Assembly (NCBI GenBank): GCA_046347625.1
Contig: JAXMFU010000001.1
Coordinates: 248,001 to 312,000 of the forward strand
Origin: CAIMUS01 sp046347625
GTDB lineage: Bacteria > Pseudomonadota > Gammaproteobacteria > Competibacterales > Competibacteraceae
Reading direction: 5' to 3'
Length of the DNA stretch: 64,000 nt
Positions within the stretch are counted from its first letter, which is position 1. Every line of letters begins with the position of its first letter. The notes beneath the pieces are model-generated. The model was not told where the DNA came from. It made no database searches and was given only the letters and a program-made list of their open reading frames with translations. Made by a program: the position numbers and the translations under genes. Of this stretch, positions 15,628 to 24,878 are shown piece after piece.

Positions 15628-17892
15628 CTATTTAACGCTTTGTGTCAACGCGCCCAAACCCACCTCTTCCAATGTGCTGCGTAGAAACTGCCGAATTTCG
15701 GCCGAATCTTCCATGCCCAGTACCTGCTTGAGCAATTCCCGGGCATAGCTTTGGGTAAAGGCGCGAATGACCCACTTGACCCGGGGAATGCTGGGCACCG
15801 CCATGCTCAAGGCATCCACACCCATCCCAAGCAGCAGGATCACACCCAGCGGATCGCCGGCGATTTCACCGCAGACACTGATCGGCTTGGCGCAGCGATG
15901 CGCCTGCTGCACCCCTTCGTAAAGGACTTTGAGTACCGCCGGATGCAGTGTGTCATACAGCCCGGCGACATGTGCATTGCCCCGATCCACAGCCAGCAGA
16001 TACTGGGTCAGATCGTTGGTACCGATCGAGAAAAAATCCACCCGCCGCGCCAGGTTCTCGATCTCGTAGAGGGCGGCGGGCACTTCGAGCATGGCGCCCA
16101 GCAGCGGTATGGTGGCCGGTTGCCCCTCTTCCTGTAAATCCCGGTAAGCGCATTCGAGCAAAGTGTAGGTTTCGTCCACCTCCTTATAGCGGCTGATCAT
16201 CGGCAACAGAATGCGCAGATTGCCCATCCCGGCATTGGCTCGCAGCATGGCTCGCAGTTGCGTCAGGAAAATCTCGGGATGGTCGAGCATCAGACGGATA
16301 CCGCGCCAGCCCATGAAGGTGTTTTCCTCTTCGATGGGAAAATAAGACAGGGTCTTATCGCCACCAATATCCAAGGTCCGCATGGTCACCGGACGCGGTA
16401 CGAACGCTTCCAGAAAGGCACGGTAGGCTTGATATTGTTCTTCCTCGGAAGGAAAGGATTCGCGCACCATAAAGGCGAATTCAGTGCGATACAGCCCGAT
16501 TCCCTCGGCGCCGCTTTCCAGTGCAGGGGCGATATCGGACGGCAGGCCGGTGTTGGCATACAGAGCGATTCGGGTACCATCGGCGGTTTCCGCGGGCAAA
16601 TGCCGCAGCGCTTCCAGTTCGACACTGAGCTTCTTGGCGCTCTTGACCAGACGCTGGAATTCCGCTCGTACCGCCCGTGACGGTTGGATAATAACCCGGC
16701 CCTGGTAGCCATCGACCACCATCTCACTGCCTTCCAGATTGCCGATGGACAATGCACCCAGGCCCATGACGGCGGGAATGCCCAAGGCGCGCGCCAGAAT
16801 CGCGGTATGAGACACGACCGAGCCATGGGTGCAGACAACGCCGGCAAGCTGGCCGACCGGGACATCGGCGATCCGTGCGGCACTGATTTCCTCTCCCATC
16901 AGGATGCATTGCCTGGGGTAACTTTTCGGCTTCCAATCCTTGCCTTGCAGATACATCAGCAGACGCCGGCCGATACCCCGTATATCCTCGGCGCGCACTT
17001 GCAGATAGTTATCTTCCATCCGTTCAAAGATACGCGCCTGTTCCATGATGGTATCGCGCAAGGCGCCGGCAGCCCAGTGACCGGCCCGGATACGCGCCAC
17101 GGTATCGTTGACCACCCCTTCATCGCTGAGCAGCAAGCGGTAAAAATCGAAAATCTGTCGGGCATCCATGGGCAGAAGCCGTTCCAGGCGGGCGCTGTTT
17201 TCCAGCAGTTCTTTTTCCAGTTCCGCCACCGCGCTCCGGAACAGCGCTTCTTCCGCTTCGATATCGGTGGCCTTGCGATCGGGGACCGATTCCAGATTGG
17301 CCAGTGGGGAAGGTAGTACGACGGTGCCTACCGCCACACCGGGCGCACCGGCGATACCTTCGATAATCACATTACGCTGCTTTCTTCCGCTTCTAAGCCT
17401 GCCGACCCCACCGCCGCGCAGGCCGGCGCTGATCACTCCACCGAGCTGGGCGGCGACGGTAAACAGCAACGCGACCTCGTCCTCGGAGAACAGACGCGTT
17501 GCCCATTGTTGGGCGACCAGCACGCCGACCACCCGACGGTAGTGAATGATCGGCACACCGATGAAAGCCTGGAAATGTTCCTCACCGGTATCCGGCAGAT
17601 AACGATAACGTGGGTGCTGTAAGGCGTTTTCCAGATTGATCAGCTCCCGCCGCTCACCGACCAGACCGACCAGGCCCTCCTGTAACCCCAGGCGAATCTG
17701 TCCCACGGCCGTTTGCCGCAAGCCATCGGTTGCCATCAACACATAGTGACCATCCGACTCATCGACCACATAAATCGAACAGGCATCGACCGCCATTGCC
17801 TCTCGCACCCGTCGCACCACGATGGCGAGTGCTTCGTCAAGATGGCTGGCGGTATTGACTTCTTGGGTAATTCGGTGCAGGACCTTAAGCAT
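15628..17892 (-). CDS. ptsP: Phosphoenolpyruvate-protein phosphotransferase of the nitrogen PTS (EI-Ntr)
   Basis: A 754-residue enzyme that transfers phosphate from PEP to NPr (PtsO). It has an N-terminal GAF domain (1-150, VAVDACSIYVVDE...GLVGERREL...FIGVPIIHYRRVVGVLVAQ), which distinguishes EI-Ntr from EI; then the PEP-utiliser N-domain; the phospho-His motif THGSVVSHTAILARALGIPAVMG (about 353-375); and the TIM barrel with GIGLYRTEFAFM, RTLDIGGDKTLSYF, LLPMIS and the PEP-binding FFSIGTNDLTQY, ending with CGEIAGDP. Length is standard. In many gammaproteobacteria ptsP follows rppH; here no rppH is upstream. It acts in nitrogen and potassium signalling. Confidence 0.95.
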   Translation of the reverse strand: MLKVLHRITQEVNTASHLDEALAIVVRRVREAMAVDACSIYVVDESDGHYVLMATDGLRQTAVGQIRLGLQEGLVGLVGERRELINLENALQHPRYRYLPDTGEEHFQAFIGVPIIHYRRVVGVLVAQQWATRLFSEDEVALLFTVAAQLGGVISAGLRGGGVGRLRSGRKQRNVIIEGIAGAPGVAVGTVVLPSPLANLESVPDRKATDIEAEEALFRSAVAELEKELLENSARLERLLPMDARQIFDFYRLLLSDEGVVNDTVARIRAGHWAAGALRDTIMEQARIFERMEDNYLQVRAEDIRGIGRRLLMYLQGKDWKPKSYPRQCILMGEEISAARIADVPVGQLAGVVCTHGSVVSHTAILARALGIPAVMGLGALSIGNLEGSEMVVDGYQGRVIIQPSRAVRAEFQRLVKSAKKLSVELEALRHLPAETADGTRIALYANTGLPSDIAPALESGAEGIGLYRTEFAFMVRESFPSEEEQYQAYRAFLEAFVPRPVTMRTLDIGGDKTLSYFPIEEENTFMGWRGIRLMLDHPEIFLTQLRAMLRANAGMGNLRILLPMISRYKEVDETYTLLECAYRDLQEEGQPATIPLLGAMLEVPAALYEIENLARRVDFFSIGTNDLTQYLLAVDRGNAHVAGLYDTLHPAVLKVLYEGVQQAHRCAKPISVCGEIAGDPLGVILLLGMGVDALSMAVPSIPRVKWVIRAFTQSYARELLKQVLGMEDSAEIRQFLRSTLEEVGLGALTQSVK

Positions 17893-18206
17893 CTGAACAT
17901 TTATCTTTATCGGTAAAAACCGGTCTTTCGCACAGCAAAAGCCGTGGCAGGAACATGGCCAGGCGACACGGCCGAGATCCTGCGATAGTTATAAAAACAT
18001 AATAATACTATATGTTCAGGCCGATAAGGGGAGAGGCGAGCACTGAAAGTGCTTTGTATCAAGAGAAACGTGTGGGCGGACGGCGGATTCAAGCGCAGTG
18101 GCGAACGGGCCGGCAAATCGCGGCACGTCCGGTTTCAACAGTTTAAGACGGTCGGGATACCGCTCACAGACGAGGGTATCCGCCGTGGAGTCACGGTACC
18201 GACAAG
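17893..18206. other. Spacer between ptsP and a cytochrome gene
   Basis: About 310 bp containing short AT-rich stretches (ATAATAATACTATATG near 17999) that could hold the ptsP promoter, but no convincing hexamer pair. No gene seen. Confidence 0.4.
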
Positions 18207-18659
18207 CTATTCCTTACGGAATTTATCATGACAATTTTTGCAGGATTTAGCGGTAGCGCCGAACTGCTCCTTGACAGCCGCTTGATCGCTACTGTGGGCC
18301 ACCTGATTGAGCTTGGTGATCTGCTCCTGAAAAGCGCTCATGAGCTTCTCGAACTCCTGCCGGTTTTTCCAGATTTCCGGCTTGGCTTTGGTGTCGCCGA
18401 CATCGGAACCCGGCGTAAAGCCTTCCAGGGGCATCTTGCTGAGTGTTTCCAGAAAAGCTGCATGACGGGTGACCGCGGCGGCATCATAAGGAACCTGGCC
18501 TTTCACCATAGCCCCGATGGGAGCGAAATTCCATTTGATCAGCGTGTAAACGGACTGACGATATTCGATCGCATCTTCCGGCTTGACCTCGGCTGCTCCG
18601 ATAGCACCCATACTCAGAATCAACAAACCGGCCAAGCTCGATTGCAGTAATTTTTGCAT
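18207..18659 (-). CDS. Class II cytochrome c (c'/c-556 type), periplasmic
   Basis: 150 residues with a cleavable signal peptide (QKLLQSSLAGLLILSMGAIGAAE, cut likely after GAA) and a four-helix body ending with the haem site CKNCH close to the C-terminus, the arrangement of class II cytochromes. IEYRQSVYTLIKWNFAPIGAMVKGQVPYD contains the conserved axial region RxxxxxxxxxNFxP-like segment. It would carry electrons or bind NO/CO in the periplasm. The ATG at 18659 is chosen: GGAGG lies 11 nt upstream, and the longer GTG start at 18677 would overlap that site. Confidence 0.88.
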   Translation of the reverse strand: MQKLLQSSLAGLLILSMGAIGAAEVKPEDAIEYRQSVYTLIKWNFAPIGAMVKGQVPYDAAAVTRHAAFLETLSKMPLEGFTPGSDVGDTKAKPEIWKNRQEFEKLMSAFQEQITKLNQVAHSSDQAAVKEQFGATAKSCKNCHDKFRKE

Positions 18660-18741
18660 GATTTTAATAGCCTCCACTGAAAGTTATGGTTGACTACTTT
18701 AATCGGGTTTACGCGAAAAATACAGCCCGGAATGCCGGAAA

Positions 18742-18839
<98 letters not shown>

Positions 18840-18853
<14 letters not shown>

Positions 18854-19388
18854 TCTCGAGCCGCCATTCACCGGGTGCCAATCCCTCGAGTGTCCAGTCG
18901 CCGATGCGATAGCGGATCAGCCGCAGCGTGGGGTAGCCCACAGCGGCGGTCATCCGCCGCACCTGGCGGTTGCGACCCTCTCGCAAGGTAAGCTCCAGCC
19001 AAGCGGTAGAGATCGCCGCCCGGTAGCGGATCGGTGGCTGGCGGGGCCACAAGGCCGGAGGTTCGTCGATCAAGCGGACCTGCGCCGGGGCGGTCAAACC
19101 GTCTTTCAACAGGATACCCCGGCGCAGCATAGTCAGTGCCACAGTGTCCGGCAGACCCTCTACCTGTACCCAGTAGCTCTTGGGCAATTTAAAGCGCGGA
19201 TGACTGATGCGCGCCTGAAGCCTACCGTCGTCGGTAAGCAGCAACAGCCCTTCACTGTCCCGGTCCAGCCGACCGGCAACGTAGACTCCAGCAATTGAAA
19301 TATAGCTTGCCAGGGTAGGATGACCCTGCGGGTCGGTGAACTGACTCAAGACTCCATAGGGTTTATTGAACAGCAGCAGGCGGGACAT
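18840..19388 (-). CDS. rluE: 23S rRNA pseudouridine synthase, RluE-like (RsuA/RluB/E/F family)
   Basis: The 182-residue enzyme isomerises a uridine of 23S rRNA. It lacks an S4 domain, as RluE does, and starts with LLLFNKPYGVLSQFT. The catalytic Asp is in AGRLDRDSEGLLLLTDDG (about residue 50), followed by HPRFKLPKSYWVQVEG and the C-terminal LREGRNRQVRRMTAAVGYPTLRLIR motif. The ATG at 19388 is preferred over the in-frame 19439 because conservation starts there. Its last residues KAKG and the stop are formed by a heptamer array at 18840-18853. Confidence 0.88.
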
Positions 19389-19419
19389 CGGCAGAGCACT
19401 TAGAAGCACCAGAAGAGCG

Positions 19420-19486
19420 GTAGGGTGGGCACGGCCCACCTTATCTTTTGATCCTGCTACAGACGGTGGGCCGTGCTCACCCTATA
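19420..19486. repeat. REP-like palindrome (GGTGGGC...GCCCACC ends)
   Basis: TAGGGTGGGCACGGCCCACC at the left and an inverted relative (GGTGGGCCGTGCTCACCCTA) at the right flank a short spacer between rluE and the hydrolase gene. Confidence 0.6.
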
Positions 19487-19525
19487 TAGGGCTACAGAGA
19501 GCTTAGGAGCATCCTTATCTCACGC

Positions 19526-20335
19526 TCAGACAGCAACCGGCTTGCAAACCTTTTGGATAAATTGTTGCATGAGCGCCAGTACCCGTGCCCGAGCCTGATG
19601 ATGCGGCACATGCGCACAATCGGGCAGCAATACGGTCTCCACCGGCCCGGAGACATTGGCCGCGATGGTTTCCACCTGAGCCGGGGTGCCGTACTCATCG
19701 TCCTTACCCTGGAGAATCAAAGCAGGGCAGGTGATTTTCGGCAGTTCCGCGATAATATTCCAGTCGCGGAAATCCTCGCGCAGCCAGGTATCGGACCAGC
19801 CGCGGAACATGGCGTCAGTATTGGGGCCATGGTAGAGTGCCAGCCGTCGGCGCAGATCGGTGGTTTCATAGAATTCCTTGGCGGTGCGAATGCCGTCCAG
19901 CGTAACCTGCTCGACGAACACATGGGCCGCTTCGGTGATAATGGCGCGGGGCCGTTCGGGAAAAGCCGCCGCAAACAGCAATGCAATCGTGCCGCCGTCA
20001 CTATGACCGATGAGGATAGGCGGTTCAGCGATACCGCAGCGCTCCAAGACCGCCGGCAGACTGTCCAGAGCTTCGTAATATAAATAATCCTTGCGGCGGG
20101 GTTCGGTCAGAGGCTCGGACCGACCGAATCCCCAGCGCTCATAGACCAGTCCGGGCAAGGCGCAGTCCCGGCATAGCTGAGCCGGGAACTCTTTCCATTG
20201 GCCGATACTGCCCAGACCTTCATGGAGAAAGACCAAAGTAGGACCCTGCGCGCCTTCAGGCTCGATGCGCTGGGCATGCAGCCGTCGGCCGGCGGCTTCA
20301 AGGTCGAAACGTTGACAGGAAATCGAAGTCTTCAT
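19526..20335 (-). CDS. Alpha/beta hydrolase
   Basis: A 269-residue hydrolase with oxyanion region VFLHEGLGSIGQWKEFP (about 34-50), the nucleophile elbow GHSDGG (Ser about 110), the acid in ILQGKDDEYGTP and the catalytic His in LPDCAHVPHHQ. The sequence resembles small esterases and MhpC/BioH-like proteins; substrate is unknown. The ATG at 20335 is chosen because it lies 17 nt past the stop of the upstream Lon-N gene and matches the start of conservation; a start at 20389 would overlap that gene. It is likely co-transcribed with the Lon-N-domain gene. Confidence 0.85.
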   Translation of the reverse strand: MKTSISCQRFDLEAAGRRLHAQRIEPEGAQGPTLVFLHEGLGSIGQWKEFPAQLCRDCALPGLVYERWGFGRSEPLTEPRRKDYLYYEALDSLPAVLERCGIAEPPILIGHSDGGTIALLFAAAFPERPRAIITEAAHVFVEQVTLDGIRTAKEFYETTDLRRRLALYHGPNTDAMFRGWSDTWLREDFRDWNIIAELPKITCPALILQGKDDEYGTPAQVETIAANVSGPVETVLLPDCAHVPHHQARARVLALMQQFIQKVCKPVAV

Positions 20336-20351
20336 CAGGGTGCGAAAAAGT

Positions 20352-20942
20352 TTATTCTTGTTCGCTCTGCAACAGAGAGCGCAAGGCATCCAGTCGTTGG
20401 GTGGGATCGGTCAATTCCAGTAGTGCCTGCTTAAGACCCAGGGGTAAGGGTAGCAGTTCCGCCACCCGGTTGCCTACCCAGGCGGCGCTGTCCCAGGCCG
20501 GCTGCAAAAACCGGGTGTAACACTGGAGTTCCTCCTGATCGAGCACATGACGCAAAAAGGTCAAGAGTGGGGCATGGGCTGGCAAAGGTGGTCGCAGTGG
20601 ATCGTCCGGCAGAAATTTTACTTGACCGAGGATCAACCGATCGGCTTGTACCCGATGGGACATGACCTGCAAGCGCTGTCCGCCCTGGCAGGTGATGCCC
20701 AGCAGCCCATCTTCCAGACGATCGAAGTCGACAATCCGGGCCAAAGTGCCGATCTTTTGAAAGCTTGCGGCTGTTCCCGTCTCACTGCCTTCCTGGATAG
20801 CGACCACCCCGAAACCATGGTCGGCTTTCATACACGCGCTCACCATGCCGAGGTAACGCGGCTCGAAAATGCGTAATGGCAGGACGCCACCGGGAAACAG
20901 TACCGTATTCAGCGGAAACAGTGGAATTTCCTGAAAAGGCAT
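20352..20942 (-). CDS. Lon substrate-binding (LON-N/PUA-like) domain protein
   Basis: A 196-residue protein consisting only of a Lon N-terminal domain: IPLFPLNTVLFPGGVLPLRIFEPRYLGMVS (5-34), FGVVAIQEG, and GTLARIVDFDRLEDGLLGITCQGGQRL. There is no AAA+ or protease part, so it is not Lon itself; stand-alone versions are common in proteobacteria and of unknown role. Start ATG at 20942 fits the conserved MPFQEIPLFPLN beginning and is preceded by GGAGA. It is the upstream gene of a two-gene unit with the alpha/beta hydrolase. Confidence 0.85.
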   Translation of the reverse strand: MPFQEIPLFPLNTVLFPGGVLPLRIFEPRYLGMVSACMKADHGFGVVAIQEGSETGTAASFQKIGTLARIVDFDRLEDGLLGITCQGGQRLQVMSHRVQADRLILGQVKFLPDDPLRPPLPAHAPLLTFLRHVLDQEELQCYTRFLQPAWDSAAWVGNRVAELLPLPLGLKQALLELTDPTQRLDALRSLLQSEQE

Positions 20943-21074
20943 AAAGCGGTATCTCCAACGTTCAGCTACGCCCCAAGGGGAAAAGTCAAGCAAGGCCATG
21001 CTCAGCCAATGCAACACTCTGGCCATGATAAAGTCAACGGGTTCCCTGGCTGTGCAGATGAGTACCGCCGCGCT

Positions 21075-21161
21075 GTCGGGTTACGGCGCGCCCGACCCAT
21101 TCTATTAGCTCTCACTATTAGCTCTCACCGTTCGGTGGTCGGCGCGCCTAACCCGACCTAC
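21075..21161. repeat. REP-like palindrome, GTCGGGTTACGGCGCGCC family
   Basis: Ends GTCGGGTTACGGCGCGCCCG and GGCGCGCCTAACCCGAC match the elements that bracket groESL (25985-26060 and 28282-28362), but the core between them differs. Between it and the array at 21281 is a CGCGAGCAAGCTCGC palindrome (about 21178-21192). Confidence 0.75.
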
Positions 21162-21280
21162 CCGGCTTGGCCGAATTCGCGAGCAAGCTCGCTCCTATCC
21201 ACTGCTATTGGTAGCGCTGACGATCTTCTACGATTCCTTCTACAATAGACAAGTCGCCTACCTTATAGGATTCACACCCA

Positions 21281-21480
<200 letters not shown>

Positions 21481-21527
21481 CTAATCACCTGCCGAGAATC
21501 ACCTGCTTTCTAAGTTGACCGAGTATT

Positions 21528-24116
21528 ATGACGACCCCTCAGCCCCTAGCGGCAGCATTGCCCCTGGTGCCTCTTGCCGCTGAACAGACCTGTTTCCATT
21601 GTGGTTTGCCGGTACCCCCGGACAGCCCTTACAGCGTTATGGTGGAAGGCGCCGTCCGCCCTATGTGCTGTCATGGTTGCCAGGCGGTAGCCCAGGCTAT
21701 CGTGGATTCAGGACTGACCCAATTTTACCGCCATCGCACCGCACCTTCCCAACGGGCCGAGGAACTGGTGCCCGCCGCACTGCGCGAATTGGCTCTGTAC
21801 GATCGCCCGGATCTGCAAGCCCGTTTTGTGCGCCGGGAAGGCGACTCCATACGCGAGGCGTCGCTACTGCTGGAAGGCATTGTCTGCGCCGCCTGCGTCT
21901 GGCTGAACGAACGCCATATCAATACCTTGCCGGGGGTGCTCGAATTTCATGTCAATTATTCAACCCATCGTGCCCATGTACGCTGGAACGACAGCCGGAT
22001 TCATTTAAGTGAGATTCTGACCGCCATCGCCGCCATCGGTTACCGGGCGCATCCCTTCGACCCGGATCGCCAGGAAAGCCTGCAACAGCGGGAACGGGCG
22101 GTGGCTCTGCGCCGGCTTGCGGTCGCCAGCCTGTGTTCCATGCAGGTGATGATGTTCGCCGTAGCCTTGTACGCCGGCGATTATCAGGGGATGGATAGTT
22201 CGATCCGTGACTTTTTACGCGGGGTCAGCCTGCTGCTCACCCTGCCGGTCATACTGTATTCCTCCCGTCCCTTTTTCAGCGCCGCCTGGAAGGATCTACG
22301 GTTGCGCCAGTTGGGAATGGATGTATCCGTCTCTCTGGCGCTGATCAGCGCCTTTATCGCCAGTGTCTGGAATACGGTATGGCGAACCGGCGAGGTCTAT
22401 TTCGACTCGGTCACCATGTTTACCTTCTTCCTGTTGGGCAGCCGCTTTCTGGAAATGAGTGCCCGGCATCGTGCCAATCAGCTTTCTGAAGGGCAGATGC
22501 GTTTGTTGCCGGCTACCGCCATCCGCTTGCGGGCGGACGGAGTCGAGGAGACCGTCAGTGTGGCCGAACTGGCACTTGGAGACCGGGTGTCGATCCGGCC
22601 CGGCGATACCATTCCGGCCGATGGCCGGGTGCTCGAAGGTTATAGCAGCGTCGATGAATCACTGCTGACCGGCGAGAGCATGCCGCTTGGCAAGGCCGCG
22701 GGCGCTACGCTCGTCGGCGGCGCGGTCAACATCGAAAGTCCGCTGGTCATGCAAGTAGAAAAAGTAGGCGCCGATACGGTGCTGGCTTCCATCTTGCGGC
22801 TGCTGGACCGGGCGCAAAGCGAGAAGCCGCACATTGCCCGGTTGGCGGACCGGGTAGCCGCCTGGTTCGTCGGCGCACTACTGGCTATCGCCGTAGTCGT
22901 CGCCTGGTGGTGGTGGTACCACGATCCGGCGAGCGCCTTTCGGATTACGCTGTCAGTGTTGGTGGTTACCTGTCCCTGTGCCCTGTCGCTGGCCACTCCG
23001 GCAGCGGTAACGGCGGCCACCGGCAATTTGATCCGGCGCGGTCTGCTGGCCACCCGTGGCCATGCGCTGGAAACGCTGGCACGGGCGACCCATATCGTGT
23101 TCGATAAGACCGGTACGTTGACTTATGGTCGTCCCCAACTCTTGACGGTGGAACCGCTACGGGACAGCGACCGGCGGCATTGTCTCGAACTGACGGCGGC
23201 CCTGGAACGTGGTTCGGAGCATCCCATCGGCAGGGCGCTGGCGACTACTGCCACCGGTTCGCTACGGGCGATGGATATCCAGAATACCCCGGGCAAGGGA
23301 GTCGGGGGAACGATCGAGGGTATCCGTTACCGCCTGGGCAAGGCCGAGTTCGTCGGGGAGTTAAGCAATGTCGTGATCTCCAGTCCGAATCCGGTCGACC
23401 CGGCCTCGACCTGGGTGGTGCTGGGAGATGGGCGGGGTCCGCTGGCCTGGCTGCAACTATCCGATACCTTGCGTCCACAAGCCGCCGAAGCGGTGGCGGC
23501 GCTACGCGCCCAAGGACTGGAAGTGCTGCTGTTCAGTGGTGACCAACCGAAGGTAGTGGAGCATATCGCCGCTAAACTGGACATTGCTCAGGCTGCCGGC
23601 GGCTTATTGCCGGCACAGAAGCTGGAACGGATTCAGTCCTTGCAACGGCAAGGAGCGATTGTCGCCATGATCGGAGATGGGGTCAACGACGCGCCGGTAC
23701 TGGCTGCCGCTCAAGTTTCGCTGGCCATGGGCAGCGGTACGGCTGTCGCGCAGACGACGGCCGATATGATTCTCTTAGGAGAAAATTTAACTATCGTGCC
23801 GCAAGGGATCACAGTGGCGCGCCACATGCTGAGAATTATCCGGGAGAATCTGGTCTGGGCGATTGCCTATAATCTGGTGGCCCTACCGTTGGCGGCGGCC
23901 GGCTGGATTCTACCCTGGATGGCTGCATTGGGGATGTCGCTCAGCTCACTGCTGGTGGTGGCGAATGCGTTGCGGCTCAAGGCTCAAGGCTCAAGGCTCA
24001 AGGCTCAAGGCTCAAGGCTAAAGGCTAGCCTTTTCGGTAGGATGGGCAAAGCGGAGCGTGCCCATCTGCAGGCTCAAGGCTCAAGGCTCAAGGCTAAGTT
24101 GAAATCGGAGCAGTAA
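21528..24116 (+). CDS. FixI/CcoI-type heavy-metal (copper) P1B-type ATPase with repeat-derived C-terminus
   Basis: An 862-residue metal pump. It begins with the cysteine-rich CFHCGLPVP...MCCHGCQAVAQAI domain specific to FixI/CcoI ATPases, then an HMA-like domain with Cys120/Cys123 (CAAC), eight membrane helices, the metal site CPC (482-484), phosphorylated Asp526 in DKTGTLT, HPIG of the nucleotide domain and GDGVNDAP (from 716). FixI pumps deliver copper for cbb3 oxidase assembly; no cco genes are nearby. The natural end would be near SSLLVVANALRL (817). Residues 818-862 are translated from CTCAAGG heptamers and one 30-bp palindromic element, giving a 7-residue periodic LKAQGSR tail. The next gene starts one base after its stop. 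Confidence 0.93.
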   Translation: MTTPQPLAAALPLVPLAAEQTCFHCGLPVPPDSPYSVMVEGAVRPMCCHGCQAVAQAIVDSGLTQFYRHRTAPSQRAEELVPAALRELALYDRPDLQARFVRREGDSIREASLLLEGIVCAACVWLNERHINTLPGVLEFHVNYSTHRAHVRWNDSRIHLSEILTAIAAIGYRAHPFDPDRQESLQQRERAVALRRLAVASLCSMQVMMFAVALYAGDYQGMDSSIRDFLRGVSLLLTLPVILYSSRPFFSAAWKDLRLRQLGMDVSVSLALISAFIASVWNTVWRTGEVYFDSVTMFTFFLLGSRFLEMSARHRANQLSEGQMRLLPATAIRLRADGVEETVSVAELALGDRVSIRPGDTIPADGRVLEGYSSVDESLLTGESMPLGKAAGATLVGGAVNIESPLVMQVEKVGADTVLASILRLLDRAQSEKPHIARLADRVAAWFVGALLAIAVVVAWWWWYHDPASAFRITLSVLVVTCPCALSLATPAAVTAATGNLIRRGLLATRGHALETLARATHIVFDKTGTLTYGRPQLLTVEPLRDSDRRHCLELTAALERGSEHPIGRALATTATGSLRAMDIQNTPGKGVGGTIEGIRYRLGKAEFVGELSNVVISSPNPVDPASTWVVLGDGRGPLAWLQLSDTLRPQAAEAVAALRAQGLEVLLFSGDQPKVVEHIAAKLDIAQAAGGLLPAQKLERIQSLQRQGAIVAMIGDGVNDAPVLAAAQVSLAMGSGTAVAQTTADMILLGENLTIVPQGITVARHMLRIIRENLVWAIAYNLVALPLAAAGWILPWMAALGMSLSSLLVVANALRLKAQGSRLKAQGSRLKASLFGRMGKAERAHLQAQGSRLKAKLKSEQ
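23974..24097. repeat. Heptamer arrays (CTCAAGG type) interrupted by a palindromic element, inside coding DNA
   Basis: Units CTCAAGG at 23974-24030 and 24070-24097 flank a 30-bp GTAGGATGGGCAAAGCGG element (24037-24066). The whole is in frame in the P-type ATPase and contains no stop, because the usual TAA of the unit is TCA here. Confidence 0.95.
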
Positions 24117-24117
24117 G

Positions 24118-24417
24118 ATGAAATCTGATAAACAGCAAGTAGTAAGTACCGTAGAGTTCAGAAAACATTTACCCGGCCTGCTGGGACGAGTTGCTTACGG
24201 TGGTGAAACGATTCTGATCACACAGCGTGGTCGTCCCATGGCAAAGCTGGTGCCTTTAAATGCTGAAGAACAAGGCAATCATTTGGCAGATTTTCAAGGT
24301 TGGTTAGAAGAGGATGATCCATTTTTTGATTTAATCGATAAAGTCGTCCTGGCCCGTTCTACTCATAGACCTCGTATTTTCAGCAGTAACGATGAACAAG
24401 ATCAGTCTGGTTTATGA
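24118..24417 (+). CDS. Phd/YefM-family antitoxin
   Basis: A 99-residue protein starting 1 nt after the ATPase stop, with its GGAG ribosome site inside the ATPase coding end. The N-terminus VVSTVEFRKHLPGLLGRVAYGGETILITQRGRPMAKLVPL is a typical Phd/YefM DNA-binding fold; the acidic, Phe-rich C-terminus would wrap the toxin. It overlaps the PIN toxin gene by ATGA. It would repress the operon and neutralise the toxin. Confidence 0.85.
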   Translation: MKSDKQQVVSTVEFRKHLPGLLGRVAYGGETILITQRGRPMAKLVPLNAEEQGNHLADFQGWLEEDDPFFDLIDKVVLARSTHRPRIFSSNDEQDQSGL

Positions 24418-24818
24418 AAGGCTATCTGCTGGATACAAATGTGATATTGGAACTGCTGAAGAAAAGGCCGGCAGTTCAAGTGATTAATCGTTTTCGCGCA
24501 GTCCAGGCTGAGCAACTGTTTACCTCTTCCATTTGTGTGATGGAATTACGTTATGGCGCAGCCCGTCATCCCTTGGGAAAGCAACTTTGGAAACGTATTG
24601 TTGATGAAGTTCTTGTGAGATTACGAGTCCTACAATTAGGATGGGAAGAAGCTGATATGGCAGGTCAATTACTCACCAAGCTTGAGAAAAGTGGTACGCC
24701 TATCGGTGTAGAAGATATCTTGATTGGAGCGACGGCGCTGGCCCGTAAGCTCACCGTGGTTACTCGAAACACGAAGCATTTTTTGTATATCCAGAGCTTA
24801 GAGGTGGAAAATTGGTAG
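24414..24818 (+). CDS. vapC: VapC-like PIN-domain toxin (RNase)
   Basis: A 134-residue PIN nuclease with acidic residues in LLDTNVILELL (Asp7), SSICVMELRYG (Glu43) and GVEDILIGATA (Glu/Asp about 99-100), and the late VTRNTKHF block with an Asn in place of the usual Asp of TxNxxxF. VapC toxins cut tRNA or rRNA. It overlaps the Phd-like antitoxin by 4 bp, making a standard type II pair. Base composition is AT-richer than the neighbouring genes, which points to transfer. Confidence 0.88.
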   Translation: MKGYLLDTNVILELLKKRPAVQVINRFRAVQAEQLFTSSICVMELRYGAARHPLGKQLWKRIVDEVLVRLRVLQLGWEEADMAGQLLTKLEKSGTPIGVEDILIGATALARKLTVVTRNTKHFLYIQSLEVENW

Positions 24819-24878
24819 GATTGAATACTGTCATCGTCATCCAGTTCTTCCCATCTGAACGCATACCCATTTAAATCC

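Noticed and set aside
14712..15628. Target-site duplication of the IS1 copy
   Set aside because: Left CTTCCTGA and right TAACACCC do not match, so no duplication can be claimed.
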